Shown: positions 15,956 to 24,057, counted from the stretch's first letter. The stretch: DNA of 64,000 bases from Gemmobacter sp. (GCF_034676705.1 NZ_JAUCBS010000013.1:880501-944500), one strand, 5' to 3'. Made by a program: numbers and translations. Notes: generated by a model from the sequence alone, not told the origin.

Positions 15956-16054
15956 GCGGAGAATAGACCTTATATTCTCCGCATATCTTGCGGTGTTTCC
16001 TCTTGTGCTTGCGGAGAATGCGACCCACAATCGCCGCACTTAACGCGGAGAATA
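15956..16054 (+). promoter_or_regulatory. Array of GCGGAGAAT(A/G) half-sites upstream of fic
   Basis: Four copies of one decamer are visible. Two form a perfect 10-bp inverted repeat with a 7-nt spacer (15956-15965 and 15973-15982). Single direct copies lie at 16011-16020 (last base G) and 16045-16054, the latter running into the fic ATG. The spacing and the overlap with the start codon suggest an autoregulatory operator; the binding protein is inferred. Confidence 0.65.
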
Positions 16055-17154
16055 TGGTGTACATCTGGGAGCAACCAGACTGGCCAAGGCTGACCTGGCA
16101 GGATGGCAGCATTGCCGCGCTCCTGGCTGCGGTCCGTCACGAGCAAGGGCGATTGATCGGCCGGATGGAGGCGCTGGGCTTCAAGCTTCGTGAAGAGGCG
16201 GTCCTGCAGACCCTGACGCAGGATGTCGTCAAGACGAGCGAGATCGAGGGCGAGCAGCTGGATGCCACACAGGTGCGGTCATCCCTCGCGCGAAAGCTTG
16301 GCATCGACATCGGCGCCCTGCCTCCGACCGATCGCAATGTGGAAGGCATCGTCGAGGTGATGCTGGATGCGACGCGGAACTTTCAGGCCCCGCTTACCGC
16401 CGAGCGCCTCTTCGGCTGGCACTCAGCCCTGTTCCCCACCGGGCGCAGCGGCATGACGAAGATCATCGTCGGGGACTGGCGCGACGACAGCACCGGCCCG
16501 ATGCAGGTTGTGTCGGGGCCTTACGGACGGGAGAAGGTTCATTACTCGGCCCCACCCGCACTGCGGGTCGCGGCGGAGATGGAAACCTTCCTCACATGGT
16601 TCAACGCGCCTTTGGCCACCGATCCGGTGATCAAGGCGGCGCTGGCGCATCTTTGGTTCGTGACGATCCACCCTTTCGAGGACGGCAATGGCCGCATCGC
16701 CCGCGCCATCGCCGACCTGGCGCTTGCCCGGTCGGAGGGAAGCTCGCAGCGATTCTACAGCATGTCCGCACAGATCAGGGCCGAGCGGAACGCCTACTAC
16801 GACCAGCTGGAGCGCACCCAGAAGGGCGGCACGGACGTCACGTCGTGGATCCTGTGGTTCCTCGACTGCCTCGGTCGCGCCATCGACGGCGCAGGTGGCG
16901 TGTTGGCGGCGGTCGTCGCCAAGGGGCAGTTCTGGGAACGCACCGCGGCGCTGGCGCTGAACGAACGCCAGATCAAGGTGCTGAACCGGCTGCTTGACGG
17001 ATTCGAGGGCAAGATGACGTCATCCAAGTGGGCGGTGATCGCCAAGTGCTCGCAGGATACTGCGAACCGTGACATCGCGGCGCTGCTCGAGCTCGGCCTG
17101 CTGCGGAAGGGCGAAGGCGGCGGCCGCAGCACGCACTATGAGTTGGTGCTGTGA
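16054..17154 (+). CDS. fic: Fic family AMP-transferase with N-terminal inhibitory motif and C-terminal winged helix
   Basis: 366 residues from ATG 16054 (MVYIWEQPDWPRLTWQDG); upstream in-frame starts would run through the operator repeats. The N-terminal region resembles DUF4172. An inhibitory helix motif TSEIEG (residues 61-66, pattern [ST]xxxE[GN]) marks a class II Fic protein. The catalytic motif HPFEDGNGRIAR spans 206-217 with His206. The C-terminus (SKWAVIAKCSQDTANRDIAALLELGLL) is a winged-helix-like segment that may bind DNA. It transfers AMP (or another nucleotide group) to protein hydroxyls. It stands alone, between an IS and an attachment-site relic. Confidence 0.92.
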   Translation: MVYIWEQPDWPRLTWQDGSIAALLAAVRHEQGRLIGRMEALGFKLREEAVLQTLTQDVVKTSEIEGEQLDATQVRSSLARKLGIDIGALPPTDRNVEGIVEVMLDATRNFQAPLTAERLFGWHSALFPTGRSGMTKIIVGDWRDDSTGPMQVVSGPYGREKVHYSAPPALRVAAEMETFLTWFNAPLATDPVIKAALAHLWFVTIHPFEDGNGRIARAIADLALARSEGSSQRFYSMSAQIRAERNAYYDQLERTQKGGTDVTSWILWFLDCLGRAIDGAGGVLAAVVAKGQFWERTAALALNERQIKVLNRLLDGFEGKMTSSKWAVIAKCSQDTANRDIAALLELGLLRKGEGGGRSTHYELVL

Positions 17155-17236
17155 TGATCATGGTCACGATGATCTTGCCCGTCGATGGGGGGCTCGCAAA
17201 ACGTTGACCAGGTGTTGACAAGAATTTGGAATGACA

Positions 17237-17261
17237 AAAGCCGAGCGTTGTGCCCGGCTTT
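17237..17261 (-). terminator. Hairpin flanking the tRNA fragment
   Basis: A stem AAAGCCG / CGGCTTT encloses an 11-nt loop. On the minus strand it is followed by TTTTGTC and lies 27 bp beyond the CCA end of the tRNA fragment, where a tRNA gene's own terminator would be. On the plus strand it could also terminate fic. Confidence 0.55.
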
Positions 17262-17287
17262 GAAGTATTTGATCTTACTTTATTTTC

Positions 17288-17308
17288 TGGTTGCGGGGGC
17301 AGGATTTG
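17288..17308 (-). other. 21-bp initiator tRNA-Met 3'-end fragment (attachment-site relic)
   Basis: TGGTTGCGGGGGCAGGATTTG is the complement of the last 21 bases, including CCA, of an alphaproteobacterial initiator tRNA-Met, judged from memory of that tRNA. In a complete gene it would continue AACCTGCGACC; here it continues GCCTGAACC, so the tRNA body is absent. Such fragments are left at one end of elements that integrate into the tRNA 3' end. Confidence 0.65.
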
Positions 17309-17750
17309 GCCTGAACCGAACATCAATGCTCCTCAGATGGTCTTCGTGAGCGCATGCACAGCCGCCGTTCCGAAATCCCCTGGTTTCGGACTAAGGCAGC
17401 TTTGTTTATGTCACTCTGCAACTGAGCTTGCAGTGAGCCACCACTGAAGGTTCACCTCGCCGCAACAGGAGCTTGTTGCTGCTTTATGCCTTTCGGCGCA
17501 GGTTGCGCAATAATTCGCGCGCGACCCTCATGATGCTCAGCGGGTTCGCACGACTGCGGTGGTCAAGTAGGGGGAGCCTGACTTGCCGATGTGCTCGTGC
17601 GATCGCCAGACACGCCGCTGTCACGACTGCTCGAACCGCTCATGTAACCATCGGGCGTTGGCCGGGGTGGACCCATTGACACTGGAAAAGCATGGGCAAC
17701 GCGAAATGGCAACATTCAATGATTGATATGATACGAGGCGTGTGATCTAG

Positions 17751-18198
17751 GTTCAGGCCCCATTGATCACCCGCTCGCGGCATGCTTCAGGCTCCGCAAG
17801 GAGACTGAACGATGAGCAACCTTTTCTGGCTGACCGACGCGCAGATGGCGCGGCTGCAGCCCTTCTTTCCCAAGAGCCACGGCAAGCCGCGCGTCGATGA
17901 CCGGCGAGTGTTGAGCGGGATAATCTTCATCAATCGCAATGGCTTGCGGTGACGCGATGCGCCAAAGGAGTATGGCCCGCCGAAGACTCTCTACAACCGC
18001 TGGAAACGGTGGAGCGACAAGGGGGTGTTCGCCCGGATGATGGATGGTCTGGCCGCCGAGGCGGCCGTTCCGAAGACGGCGATGATCGACGCGACCTATC
18101 TCAAGGCACACCGCACGGCGACCAGCCTGCGGTCGAAAAGGGGGGGCCGGGCGACCAAAGGGGCCGTCTGATCGGCCGAACCAAGGGCGGCATGAACT
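17751..18198 (+). mobile_element. Truncated IS5-family element (IS427-like group)
   Basis: It begins after CTAG at 17747-17750 with GTTCAGGCCCC and carries the 5' half of an IS5-type transposase. It is cut at CATGAACT, where CTAG and the next IS5-type element begin. Its 3' half is not found on the other side of that element, so a deletion accompanied or followed the second insertion. Confidence 0.75.
17812..18198 (+). pseudogene. IS5-family transposase, broken
   Basis: The frame starts MSNLFWLTDAQMARLQPFFPKSHGKPRVDDRRVLSGIIF and is followed by INRNGLR-stop-RDAPKEYGPPKTLYNRWKRW. The TGA at 17950-17952 stands where the family has Trp (TGG), a nonsense mutation. MIDATYLKAHRTATSLR carries the first catalytic Asp. 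A G-run near 18144-18150 is the usual -1 frameshift site, after which GRLIGRTKGGMN reads in the other frame. The gene is then truncated by the neighbouring IS. Confidence 0.85.
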
Positions 18199-18215
18199 CT
18201 AGGGCGTGTGGGGAT

Positions 18216-18602
18216 TCATCGTGAGTTGATGACGGCGGCAGCGAGGTAGATCATTGCTTCGAAGCTCTGATCGGTTTTGCATGCACGCATGGCGATGCGC
18301 TTGAACTCCTTGAGCTTGCAGAAGAAGTTTTCGATGAGGTGTCGCCAGATGTAGATGTCGGGGTCGATCCTGAGCTTTTGCGCACGGGCGGGGTGCTGCG
18401 AGATCACGATCCGGGCACCGCGGTCGTTCAATTCAACAACCAGCGCATTGCTGTCGAAGGCCTTGTCGGCGATCAGCCCGTCGAAAGCGATCCCGTCGAT
18501 CAGCGGCGGCACCTCGACGCTGTCATGGCGCTGGCCCGGCATCAGACGGAAGCGCACGAGGTTGCCCAAGGCGTCGGTGAGGGCCAGGGTCTTGGTCGTC
18601 AT
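18216..18602 (-). CDS. IS5-family transposase orfB (catalytic C-terminal part)
   Basis: 128 residues; its ATG overlaps the orfA stop as ATGA. It carries the second and third catalytic positions: D in GLIADKAFDSNAL and E in RHLIENFFCKLKEFKRIAMR, ending AAAVINSR. Full activity needs fusion to orfA by frameshifting; in the shifted frame the junction reads GAKGGTQSQAIGRSKGGMTTK, the family consensus. Confidence 0.88.
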   Translation of the reverse strand: MTTKTLALTDALGNLVRFRLMPGQRHDSVEVPPLIDGIAFDGLIADKAFDSNALVVELNDRGARIVISQHPARAQKLRIDPDIYIWRHLIENFFCKLKEFKRIAMRACKTDQSFEAMIYLAAAVINSR

Positions 18603-18976
18603 GCCGCCTTTGGAGCGGCCAATGGCCTGGCTCTGCGTCCCCCCTTTGCGCCCTGACCGTGACGGTGGACCTTGACGATCGTCGCGTCGATCATGGCATA
18701 TTCCAGGTCGGGCTCATCCGACAGCGCATCGAATATACGCTTGAAAACATCGGCTTCCCGCCAATCACGGAACCGCCGGAACGCCGTGTTCCAGTTGCCG
18801 AACCGCTCCGGCAGGTCGCGCCACGGACTGCCCGTGCGCACGATCCACAGCACCGCCTCCAGAAACAGCCGGTTGTCCTTCCCGCTGCGGCCAGGGTCGC
18901 TTGGCTTACCCAGACAGTGCGGCTCGATCTTCGCCCATTGGGCATTCGTCAGAACATCGCGATCCATCCAGAGCAT
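18599..18976 (-). CDS. IS5-family transposase orfA (N-terminal part)
   Basis: 125 residues beginning MLWMDRDVLTNAQWAKIEPHC. The segments WIVRTGSPWRDLPERFGNWNTAFRRFRDW and EYAMIDATIVKVHRHGQGAKGG are typical, with the first catalytic Asp in MIDATIV. A run of six G (plus-strand C at 18639-18644) directly after GCAAA is the likely -1 slippage site joining it to orfB; without slippage the frame ends ...PLAAPKAA. Confidence 0.88.
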   Translation of the reverse strand: MLWMDRDVLTNAQWAKIEPHCLGKPSDPGRSGKDNRLFLEAVLWIVRTGSPWRDLPERFGNWNTAFRRFRDWREADVFKRIFDALSDEPDLEYAMIDATIVKVHRHGQGAKGGRRARPLAAPKAA

Positions 18977-19020
18977 GAATCACACCAGACCCCGTTTGTG
19001 AATCCCCACACGCCCTAGAG

Positions 19021-19045
19021 CCTTCCAAATACCCTGCGGAGGATT
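19021..19045 (-). repeat. Dispersed intergenic repeat, copy H (second half)
   Basis: On the minus strand the sequence reads CCTCCGCAGGGTATTTGGAAGG, matching the second half of the repeat seen at 31.9 and 37.6 kb. It lies between the IS5 element and the ABC-transporter operon. Confidence 0.5.
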
Positions 19046-19072
19046 CTCAAGGGGGTGCAAAACCCCCTTGAG
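19046..19072 (-). terminator. Terminator of the ABC-transporter operon
   Basis: An 11-bp perfect stem (CTCAAGGGGGT / ACCCCCTTGAG) with a 5-nt loop lies about 30 bp beyond the permease stop. A second GC-rich dyad (GGGGGCTGGCCCCC) sits between. Confidence 0.65.
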
Positions 19073-19102
19073 CGGGGGTGCGGGGGCTGGCCCCCGCCCG
19101 GC

Positions 19103-19867
19103 TCAGGTCGCCGACCGATCCGCCCATCCGGCAAAGACCCGCTCCAGCGCCACCACGACGTAGAACAGCACGATCCCCAGAAAGGCCAGCGCGAACAGCA
19201 CCGCGAACATCAGCGGGTAATCCGCGTTGATCTTGCCGCTGTCGAACAGCGCGCCCAGGCCGCGGCCATGCGGCTCGACGATCTCCATCAGGTTGGTGCC
19301 GATGAAGGCCAGCGTCACCGCCACCTTCAACGCGCCAAAGAACTCCGGCAGCGTCTTGGGCAACGCGATCTTCCAGAAAATCGTCAGCCGGCTGGCCCCC
19401 AGCGCACGCAGGATGTCGCGGTATTCGGGTTCCAGCGTCGACAACCCGATGGAAACCGACACGGCGATGGGAAAGAAGCTGATCATGAAGGCGATCAGGA
19501 TCGTGTTGAAATCATGCTGGCCGATGAAGATCAGCGCGATCACCGGCACCACCGTGGCCTTGGGAATGGCGTTGAACCCCACCAGCACCGGATACAGCGC
19601 ATCGCGCATCAGCCGGGAAAACCCCATCACCATCCCCAGCAGGGTTCCGAACACCACCGCCACCCCCAGGCCCACCACCGTGCGCCACAGGGTTTCCCAG
19701 CCCATCTTCACGAACAGCGCGCGGTATTTCCAGAAGGCCGGCCACAGGTCGCTTGGCGCCGCCATCTTGTAGGTCGGCCAGCCCTTGAACCACACCAGCC
19801 ATTCCCAGAACCCCAGGATCACCAGAATGGCGATCACCGGCGGGGCGATCTTGCGCAGGGTTTCCAT
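19103..19867 (-). CDS. ABC transporter permease (SsuC/TauC/ThiX type)
   Basis: 254 residues from the ATG at 19867, which overlaps the ATPase stop as TGATG (a TTG at 19870 is possible). An inner-membrane importer subunit with about six helices. The EAA loop is present: YRDILRALGASRLTIFWKIALPKTLPEFFGALKVAVTLAFIG contains the family's E/AxxxGAs...I.LP pattern. Family members import sulfonates, taurine, nitrate or thiamine precursors; the substrate is suggested by the NMT1/THI5-like binding protein in the same operon. Confidence 0.92.
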   Translation of the reverse strand: METLRKIAPPVIAILVILGFWEWLVWFKGWPTYKMAAPSDLWPAFWKYRALFVKMGWETLWRTVVGLGVAVVFGTLLGMVMGFSRLMRDALYPVLVGFNAIPKATVVPVIALIFIGQHDFNTILIAFMISFFPIAVSVSIGLSTLEPEYRDILRALGASRLTIFWKIALPKTLPEFFGALKVAVTLAFIGTNLMEIVEPHGRGLGALFDSGKINADYPLMFAVLFALAFLGIVLFYVVVALERVFAGWADRSAT

Positions 19868-20655
19868 CAATGCGCCCCCCCGTTGCGGCCCTGCGCAATC
19901 TCGATCTGGTCGCGCAGGATGGCCAGCCGTTCGACGCTTTCGGCTTCGTACAGCATTTCGATGGGCCGGGGCGACGGGCGGTCGATCCGCATGCGGTATT
20001 GCACATGCGCGGGGCGGTCGGACAGCACGATGATCTCATCCGCCAGATAGACGCTTTCGCGCAGGTCATGGGTGATCAGCAGCGCGGTAAAGGGTTCTTC
20101 CGCCCGCAGGCGGTGCATCAGCTGCCACAGATCCTCGCGCGTAAAGGCATCCAGCGCGCCAAAGGGTTCGTCCATGATCAGCACTTCGGGCTTGTGGACG
20201 ATGGCACGGCACAGGCTGGCGCGCTGGCGCATGCCGCCCGACAGCTGGCTGGGCCGCTTGCCCTCGAAGGCCGACAGGCCGACCAGCGCCAGCAATTCGC
20301 GCGCCCGCGCCTCGCGCTGTGCCCGGGGCATCGTGGGGGCCACGATCTCCAGCGGCAGCATGACGTTTTCCAGAATGGTCCGCCATTCCAGCATGACCGG
20401 GTTCTGGAACGCCATCCCCACCGTCTTGCGCGGGCTTTTCACCCGTTCGCCATGTAGCCAGACCTCGCCGGCATCGGGTTTCATCAGGCCGGCGATCAGC
20501 CGGGTCAATGTTGATTTTCCACAACCCGAAGGCCCCACCACGGCGCAGAATTCGCCCGTGGGGATCGAAATGGTCAGGTCGTTCAGCACCGGCAGCGGGC
20601 CTGCCTTGGTGCGGTAGGCGTGCGTCACGCCCTTGATTTCCACAAGATCGGCCAT
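19867..20655 (-). CDS. ABC transporter ATP-binding protein (SsuB/TauB/ThiZ type)
   Basis: 262 residues. Walker A GPSGCGKST near residue 40, the Q-loop in FQNPVMLEW, signature LSGGMRQRASLCRA, Walker B VLIMDEPFGALD and the switch His in ITHDL are all present. It couples ATP hydrolysis to the permease encoded by the next gene, whose start overlaps its stop. A GC hairpin separates it from the binding-protein gene upstream. Confidence 0.94.
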   Translation of the reverse strand: MADLVEIKGVTHAYRTKAGPLPVLNDLTISIPTGEFCAVVGPSGCGKSTLTRLIAGLMKPDAGEVWLHGERVKSPRKTVGMAFQNPVMLEWRTILENVMLPLEIVAPTMPRAQREARARELLALVGLSAFEGKRPSQLSGGMRQRASLCRAIVHKPEVLIMDEPFGALDAFTREDLWQLMHRLRAEEPFTALLITHDLRESVYLADEIIVLSDRPAHVQYRMRIDRPSPRPIEMLYEAESVERLAILRDQIEIAQGRNGGAH

Positions 20656-20674
20656 CCGGCACCCCCAAGCAAAG

Positions 20675-20694
20675 CGGCCCCCTTGCGGGGGCCG
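20675..20694 (-). promoter_or_regulatory. Intra-operon hairpin between binding protein and ATPase genes
   Basis: CGGCCCCC-TTGC-GGGGGCCG forms an 8-bp stem 10 bp after the binding-protein stop. It is placed where such stems commonly stabilise the upstream message or reduce read-through so the binding protein is made in excess. Confidence 0.5.
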
Positions 20695-20703
20695 GCCGGA
20701 TTG

Positions 20704-21708
20704 TCAGAACGTCAGGCTGCCATCCTTGGGCAGATAGGCGTCGGTATAATACAGGTCCGGCGTCGGGGCATTCTTGAAGGTGTAGATCTCCTTCAACTGC
20801 TCGATAGAGCTGGCATAGCGCGCCGGATCCACCCCGCCCATGCCGTTCGCCTTGACCCAGTCGGTCAGCACGGTGCCCTCCAGCGCCATCTTGAAGCGCC
20901 GCGTTTCCAGCGCCACGTCCGAGGCCGGGGTGCGGGTGATCATCTGCCCCACCGCCTTTTCCGGGTCGGCGGCCGCGTCCTTCCACCCCTTGGCCAGCGC
21001 GCGGATGAACCCGGTTACGGCCTCGGGGTTGGCCTTGGCGAAATCGGTGTTCACGATCACGGCGTTGCCGTAATAATCGACGCCATTGTCGGCCATGGTG
21101 AAGATGGCGATATCATCCTCGGGCACGCCCAGCCGGACCAGATTCAGCACGACCGAAAAGGAAAATCCGGTCACCGCCGCCACCTTGCCCTCGGCCAGCA
21201 TCGGTTCGCGGGTGGGAAAGCCCAGCGGTTCGACCTTGATCTTGGCCATGTCCAGCCCGGTTTCCTTGGCAAAAACCGGGAACTGCGACCAGGCGCCATC
21301 GGGCGGCGGGGCGCCCAGCACCTTGCCCTCGATATCCTTGATCGTGTTGATTCCCAACGACTTGCGGCCCACCATCGCGGCCGGCGGCTTGTCATAGACC
21401 ATCATCACCGCGGTCACCGGGGCGCCGGGGTTCTGGTCCAGGAACTTGGCGATGGAATTCATGTCGGCAAAGCCCATCGGAAAGGCCCCGGTCGCCACCT
21501 TGGGGATCGCATCCAGCGACCCCTGGCCTGCCTGGATTTCCACCTTCAGCCCTTCGGCGGCGAAATGGCCGTTGTCGATGGCGGCGAAATAGGGCGCGGC
21601 CGGGCCTTCGAACTTCCAGTCGAGCGCGAAGTTGATCGCGGTTTCGGCCATGGCGGTGCTGGCCAGCAGCAGGCTTGCGGCGGCTGCGGTCAGGGCGCGG
21701 TGGAACAT
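20704..21708 (-). CDS. NMT1/THI5-like ABC substrate-binding protein
   Basis: 334 residues from the ATG at 21708, which follows AGGAGG and gives a clean signal peptide MFHRALTAAAASLLLASTAMA. The mature protein starts ETAINFALDWKFEGPAAPYFAAIDNGHFAAEGLKVEI, the NMT1/THI5 fold used for pyrimidine thiamine precursors, nitrate/sulfonates and related ligands. LDWKFEG and GFPTREPMLAEGKVAAVTGF line the expected ligand cleft. No TPP riboswitch is visible upstream, so thiamine-related import is only one possibility. First gene of a three-gene importer operon. Confidence 0.88.
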   Translation of the reverse strand: MFHRALTAAAASLLLASTAMAETAINFALDWKFEGPAAPYFAAIDNGHFAAEGLKVEIQAGQGSLDAIPKVATGAFPMGFADMNSIAKFLDQNPGAPVTAVMMVYDKPPAAMVGRKSLGINTIKDIEGKVLGAPPPDGAWSQFPVFAKETGLDMAKIKVEPLGFPTREPMLAEGKVAAVTGFSFSVVLNLVRLGVPEDDIAIFTMADNGVDYYGNAVIVNTDFAKANPEAVTGFIRALAKGWKDAAADPEKAVGQMITRTPASDVALETRRFKMALEGTVLTDWVKANGMGGVDPARYASSIEQLKEIYTFKNAPTPDLYYTDAYLPKDGSLTF

Positions 21709-21883
21709 GCGAACCTCCTGTTGTTGCTGGCACGACGCTGGCACGGCCATGGCACCCTTGGCAAAGTCGGGCCGGGGGCAGGCGGGGCCGGTTCGGCCGG
21801 GCGATTGATTTCATGGCATGTGCAAGGCAGATGCCCGCAAACTGTGCAGCAGGCCGAGGGTTGCGGCAAGCGCCGACATGCGA

Positions 21884-21907
21884 ATGGCCGGGCTTTTGCC
21901 CGGCCAT
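21884..21907 (-). terminator. Terminator of phaB
   Basis: A 10-bp perfect stem (ATGGCCGGGC / GCCCGGCCAT) with a TTTT/AAAA loop, 25 bp after the phaB stop. Confidence 0.65.
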
Positions 21908-21931
21908 GTCCCTGTTCCTGATCGGCTTTGC

Positions 21932-22654
21932 TCAGACGAAGAACTGCGCGCCATTCGCGCTGATGGTGGAACCGTTGATAAAGGCCGCGTCATCGGCCAC
22001 CAGGAAGGCCACACAGCGCGCAATCTCTTCGGGTTCGCCCAGGCGGCCGGCGGGAATGCCCGCGATGATCGACTCGCGTACCTTTTCCGGCACCGCCATC
22101 ACCATCTCCGTCGCGATATAGCCCGGGCAGATCGCATTGGCGGTAATCCCGAACCGCGCGCCTTCCTGGGCCAGCGATTTCACGATGCCCAGATCGCCCG
22201 CCTTGGTCGCGGCATAGTTGACCTGGCCGAACTGCCCCTTTTGCCCGTTGATCGAGGAAATCACCACCACGCGGCCGAACTTGCGGTCGCGCATGCCCGG
22301 CCAGACCGGATGCACGGTGTTGAAGACGCCGGTCAGGTTGGTGTCGATGACCTGTTTCCACTGATCGGGCGTCATCTTGTGAAACGGCGCGTCGCGGGTG
22401 ATGCCCGCATTGGCCACCACGATGTCGATCGGGCCCAGATCAGCCTCGACCTGGGCAAGGCCAGCTTTCGAGGCGTCATAATCGGCGACGTTCCACTTGT
22501 AGGTCTTGATGCCGGTCTCGGCGGTGAATTTCGCCGCAGCCTCGTCATTGCCGGCATAATTCGCCGCAACGGTGTGGCCTGCATTCTTCAAGGCGATGGA
22601 AATCGCCGCGCCAATCCCGCGCGACCCCCCGGTGACCAAAGCAACTCTCGACAT
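21932..22654 (-). CDS. phaB: Acetoacetyl-CoA reductase
   Basis: 240 residues. It reduces acetoacetyl-CoA to (R)-3-hydroxybutyryl-CoA with NADPH, the second step of polyhydroxybutyrate synthesis. SDR motifs: TGGSRGIG (8-15), NAG (82-84), Ser134, Tyr147 and Lys151 (YAATK). GQFGQVNYAATKAG and ICPGYIATEMV are characteristic of PhaB. It lies 110 bp downstream of phaA with a hairpin between them. The synthase phaC is not in this window, as is usual in Rhodobacteraceae. Confidence 0.95.
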   Translation of the reverse strand: MSRVALVTGGSRGIGAAISIALKNAGHTVAANYAGNDEAAAKFTAETGIKTYKWNVADYDASKAGLAQVEADLGPIDIVVANAGITRDAPFHKMTPDQWKQVIDTNLTGVFNTVHPVWPGMRDRKFGRVVVISSINGQKGQFGQVNYAATKAGDLGIVKSLAQEGARFGITANAICPGYIATEMVMAVPEKVRESIIAGIPAGRLGEPEEIARCVAFLVADDAAFINGSTISANGAQFFV

Positions 22655-22701
22655 GATTCCTCCTCAAAGCGGGTGTGTCTTGAAACTCTGTTACCGTCTG
22701 G

Positions 22702-22736
22702 CAATCAGGCGCGCAAGAATATTGCGCGTCTGATTG
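22702..22736 (-). terminator. Long hairpin between phaA and phaB
   Basis: Two 15-nt arms (CAATCAG-g-CGCGCAA and TTGCGCG-t-CTGATTG) pair perfectly across a 5-nt loop. It may attenuate read-through from phaA to phaB or stabilise a processed message. Confidence 0.6.
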
Positions 22737-22764
22737 TGCGATTGCAGCAAAATGTCGCTTCGGA

Positions 22765-23937
22765 TCAGCGTTCCAGGCACATGGCAACGCCCATGCCGCC
22801 GCCGATGCACAGGGTGGCCAGGCCTTTTTTCGCGTCGCGGCGGTTCATCTCGAACACCAGGGTGTTCAGGATGCGCGCGCCCGAGGCGCCGATCGGATGG
22901 CCGATGGCAATGGCGCCGCCGTTGACGTTGACGACATCGGGGTTCCAGCCCATGTCCTTGTTCACCGCGCAGGCTTGGGCGGCAAAAGCCTCGTTCGCCT
23001 CGACCAGATCAAGGTCGGCGGCGTTCCAGCCGGCCTTTTGCAGCGCCTTGCGGCTGGCGAAGATCGGGCCGACGCCCATGATCGCCGGGTCGAGCCCGGT
23101 GGTGGCGTAAGAGGCGATGCGCGCCAGCACCTTGAGCCCGCGCTTTGCCGCTTCTTCCTCGGTCATCAGCAGCACGCCGGCGGCACCATCGTTGATGCCG
23201 CTGGCATTGGCGGCGGTGACCGAACCGTCCTTGGCAAAGGCAGGGCGCAGCTTTTGCATGGCTTCGATGGTGGCGCCGTGGCGGATGTATTCGTCGCTGT
23301 CGATCACGACATCGCCCTTGCGCGATTTCAGCGTGACGGGGACGATCTCATCCTTGAACTTGCCGGCTTTCTGGGCGGCCTCGGCCTTGTGCTGGCTGGC
23401 AAGGGCGAATTCATCCTGCTGTTCGCGGCTGATCTGCCATTTCTGCGCAACGTTTTCGGCGGTCTGGCCCATGTGGTAGCCGTGGAAGGCATCCCACAGG
23501 CCATCCTTGATCATCGAGTCGATGAAGTTCAGGTCGCCCATCTTTTGCCCGGCGCGCAGATGCGCGACATGGGGCGACAGCGACATGCTTTCCTGTCCGC
23601 CGGCCGCCACGATGGCCGCATCGCCCAGCTGGATGTGCTGGGCCGCCAGCGCCACCGCCCGCAGGCCCGAGCCGCAGACCTGGTTGATCGACCAGGCCGC
23701 CGCATCCTGCGACAGGCCGGCCTTGATATGCGCCTGACGGGCCGGGTTCTGGCCCTGGCCGGCGGTCAGCACCTGACCCAGGATGGTTTCCGAAACCTCG
23801 GCCTTGTCGATGCCGGCGCGGGCGCACAGCGCCTCTAGCACCACGGCGCCAAGATCATGCGCGGGCGTATTCGCGAAAGACCCGTTGAAGCTGCCGACAG
23901 CCGTCCGGCCTGCCGAGACAATCACCACGTTGGTCAT
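22765..23937 (-). CDS. phaA: Acetyl-CoA acetyltransferase (beta-ketothiolase)
   Basis: 390 residues from the ATG at 23937 (MTNVVIVSAGRTAVGSFNG). It condenses two acetyl-CoA to acetoacetyl-CoA. The nucleophile Cys88 lies in NQVCGSGLRAV; the C-terminal NVNGGAIAIGHPIGASGAR (His) and CIGGGMGVAMCLER (Cys) complete the thiolase active site. It heads the phaA-phaB unit. Confidence 0.96.
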   Translation of the reverse strand: MTNVVIVSAGRTAVGSFNGSFANTPAHDLGAVVLEALCARAGIDKAEVSETILGQVLTAGQGQNPARQAHIKAGLSQDAAAWSINQVCGSGLRAVALAAQHIQLGDAAIVAAGGQESMSLSPHVAHLRAGQKMGDLNFIDSMIKDGLWDAFHGYHMGQTAENVAQKWQISREQQDEFALASQHKAEAAQKAGKFKDEIVPVTLKSRKGDVVIDSDEYIRHGATIEAMQKLRPAFAKDGSVTAANASGINDGAAGVLLMTEEEAAKRGLKVLARIASYATTGLDPAIMGVGPIFASRKALQKAGWNAADLDLVEANEAFAAQACAVNKDMGWNPDVVNVNGGAIAIGHPIGASGARILNTLVFEMNRRDAKKGLATLCIGGGMGVAMCLER

Positions 23938-24057
23938 TGGGGGGCTCCTCTTCCCGATGCGAAGCTCTAGGGCAGGTCGGTCCTGCCGCCTTGCAGCATG
24001 GCTAAGGGGCCGGCGGCGGAATCGCAAGGGAATTGCGGGAGAGGTGCGGGGACAGGG

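Larger units (their letters stand above)
17155..17746. other. Non-coding stretch between fic and the IS5 relic
   Basis: About 590 bases with no convincing gene: short frames lack family features and ribosome-binding sites. It holds a terminator hairpin, a 21-bp initiator-tRNA 3'-end fragment and, beyond that, sequence visibly less GC-rich than the flanks. It reads as decayed mobile-element or island DNA. Confidence 0.7.
18203..19014 (-). mobile_element. Complete IS5-family element (IS427-like group)
   Basis: 812 bp, bounded by CTAG at 18199-18202 and 19015-19018. The ends are inverted repeats of at least 16 bp (GGCGTGTGGGGATTCA at the left, its complement at the right). CTAG may be the target duplication; TA within it is also possible. 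It contains two overlapping transposase frames on the minus strand and looks intact. Confidence 0.88.

Noticed and set aside
17250..17679. Short plus-strand frames between fic and the IS5 relic
   Set aside because: One contains the LVAGAGF peptide that arises from antisense translation of the tRNA 3' end; none has a ribosome-binding site or family motif.
21709..21930. TPP riboswitch upstream of the NMT1/THI5-like transporter
   Set aside because: No CTGAGA...ACCTGATCTGGATAATGCC-type thi-box elements on the minus strand.
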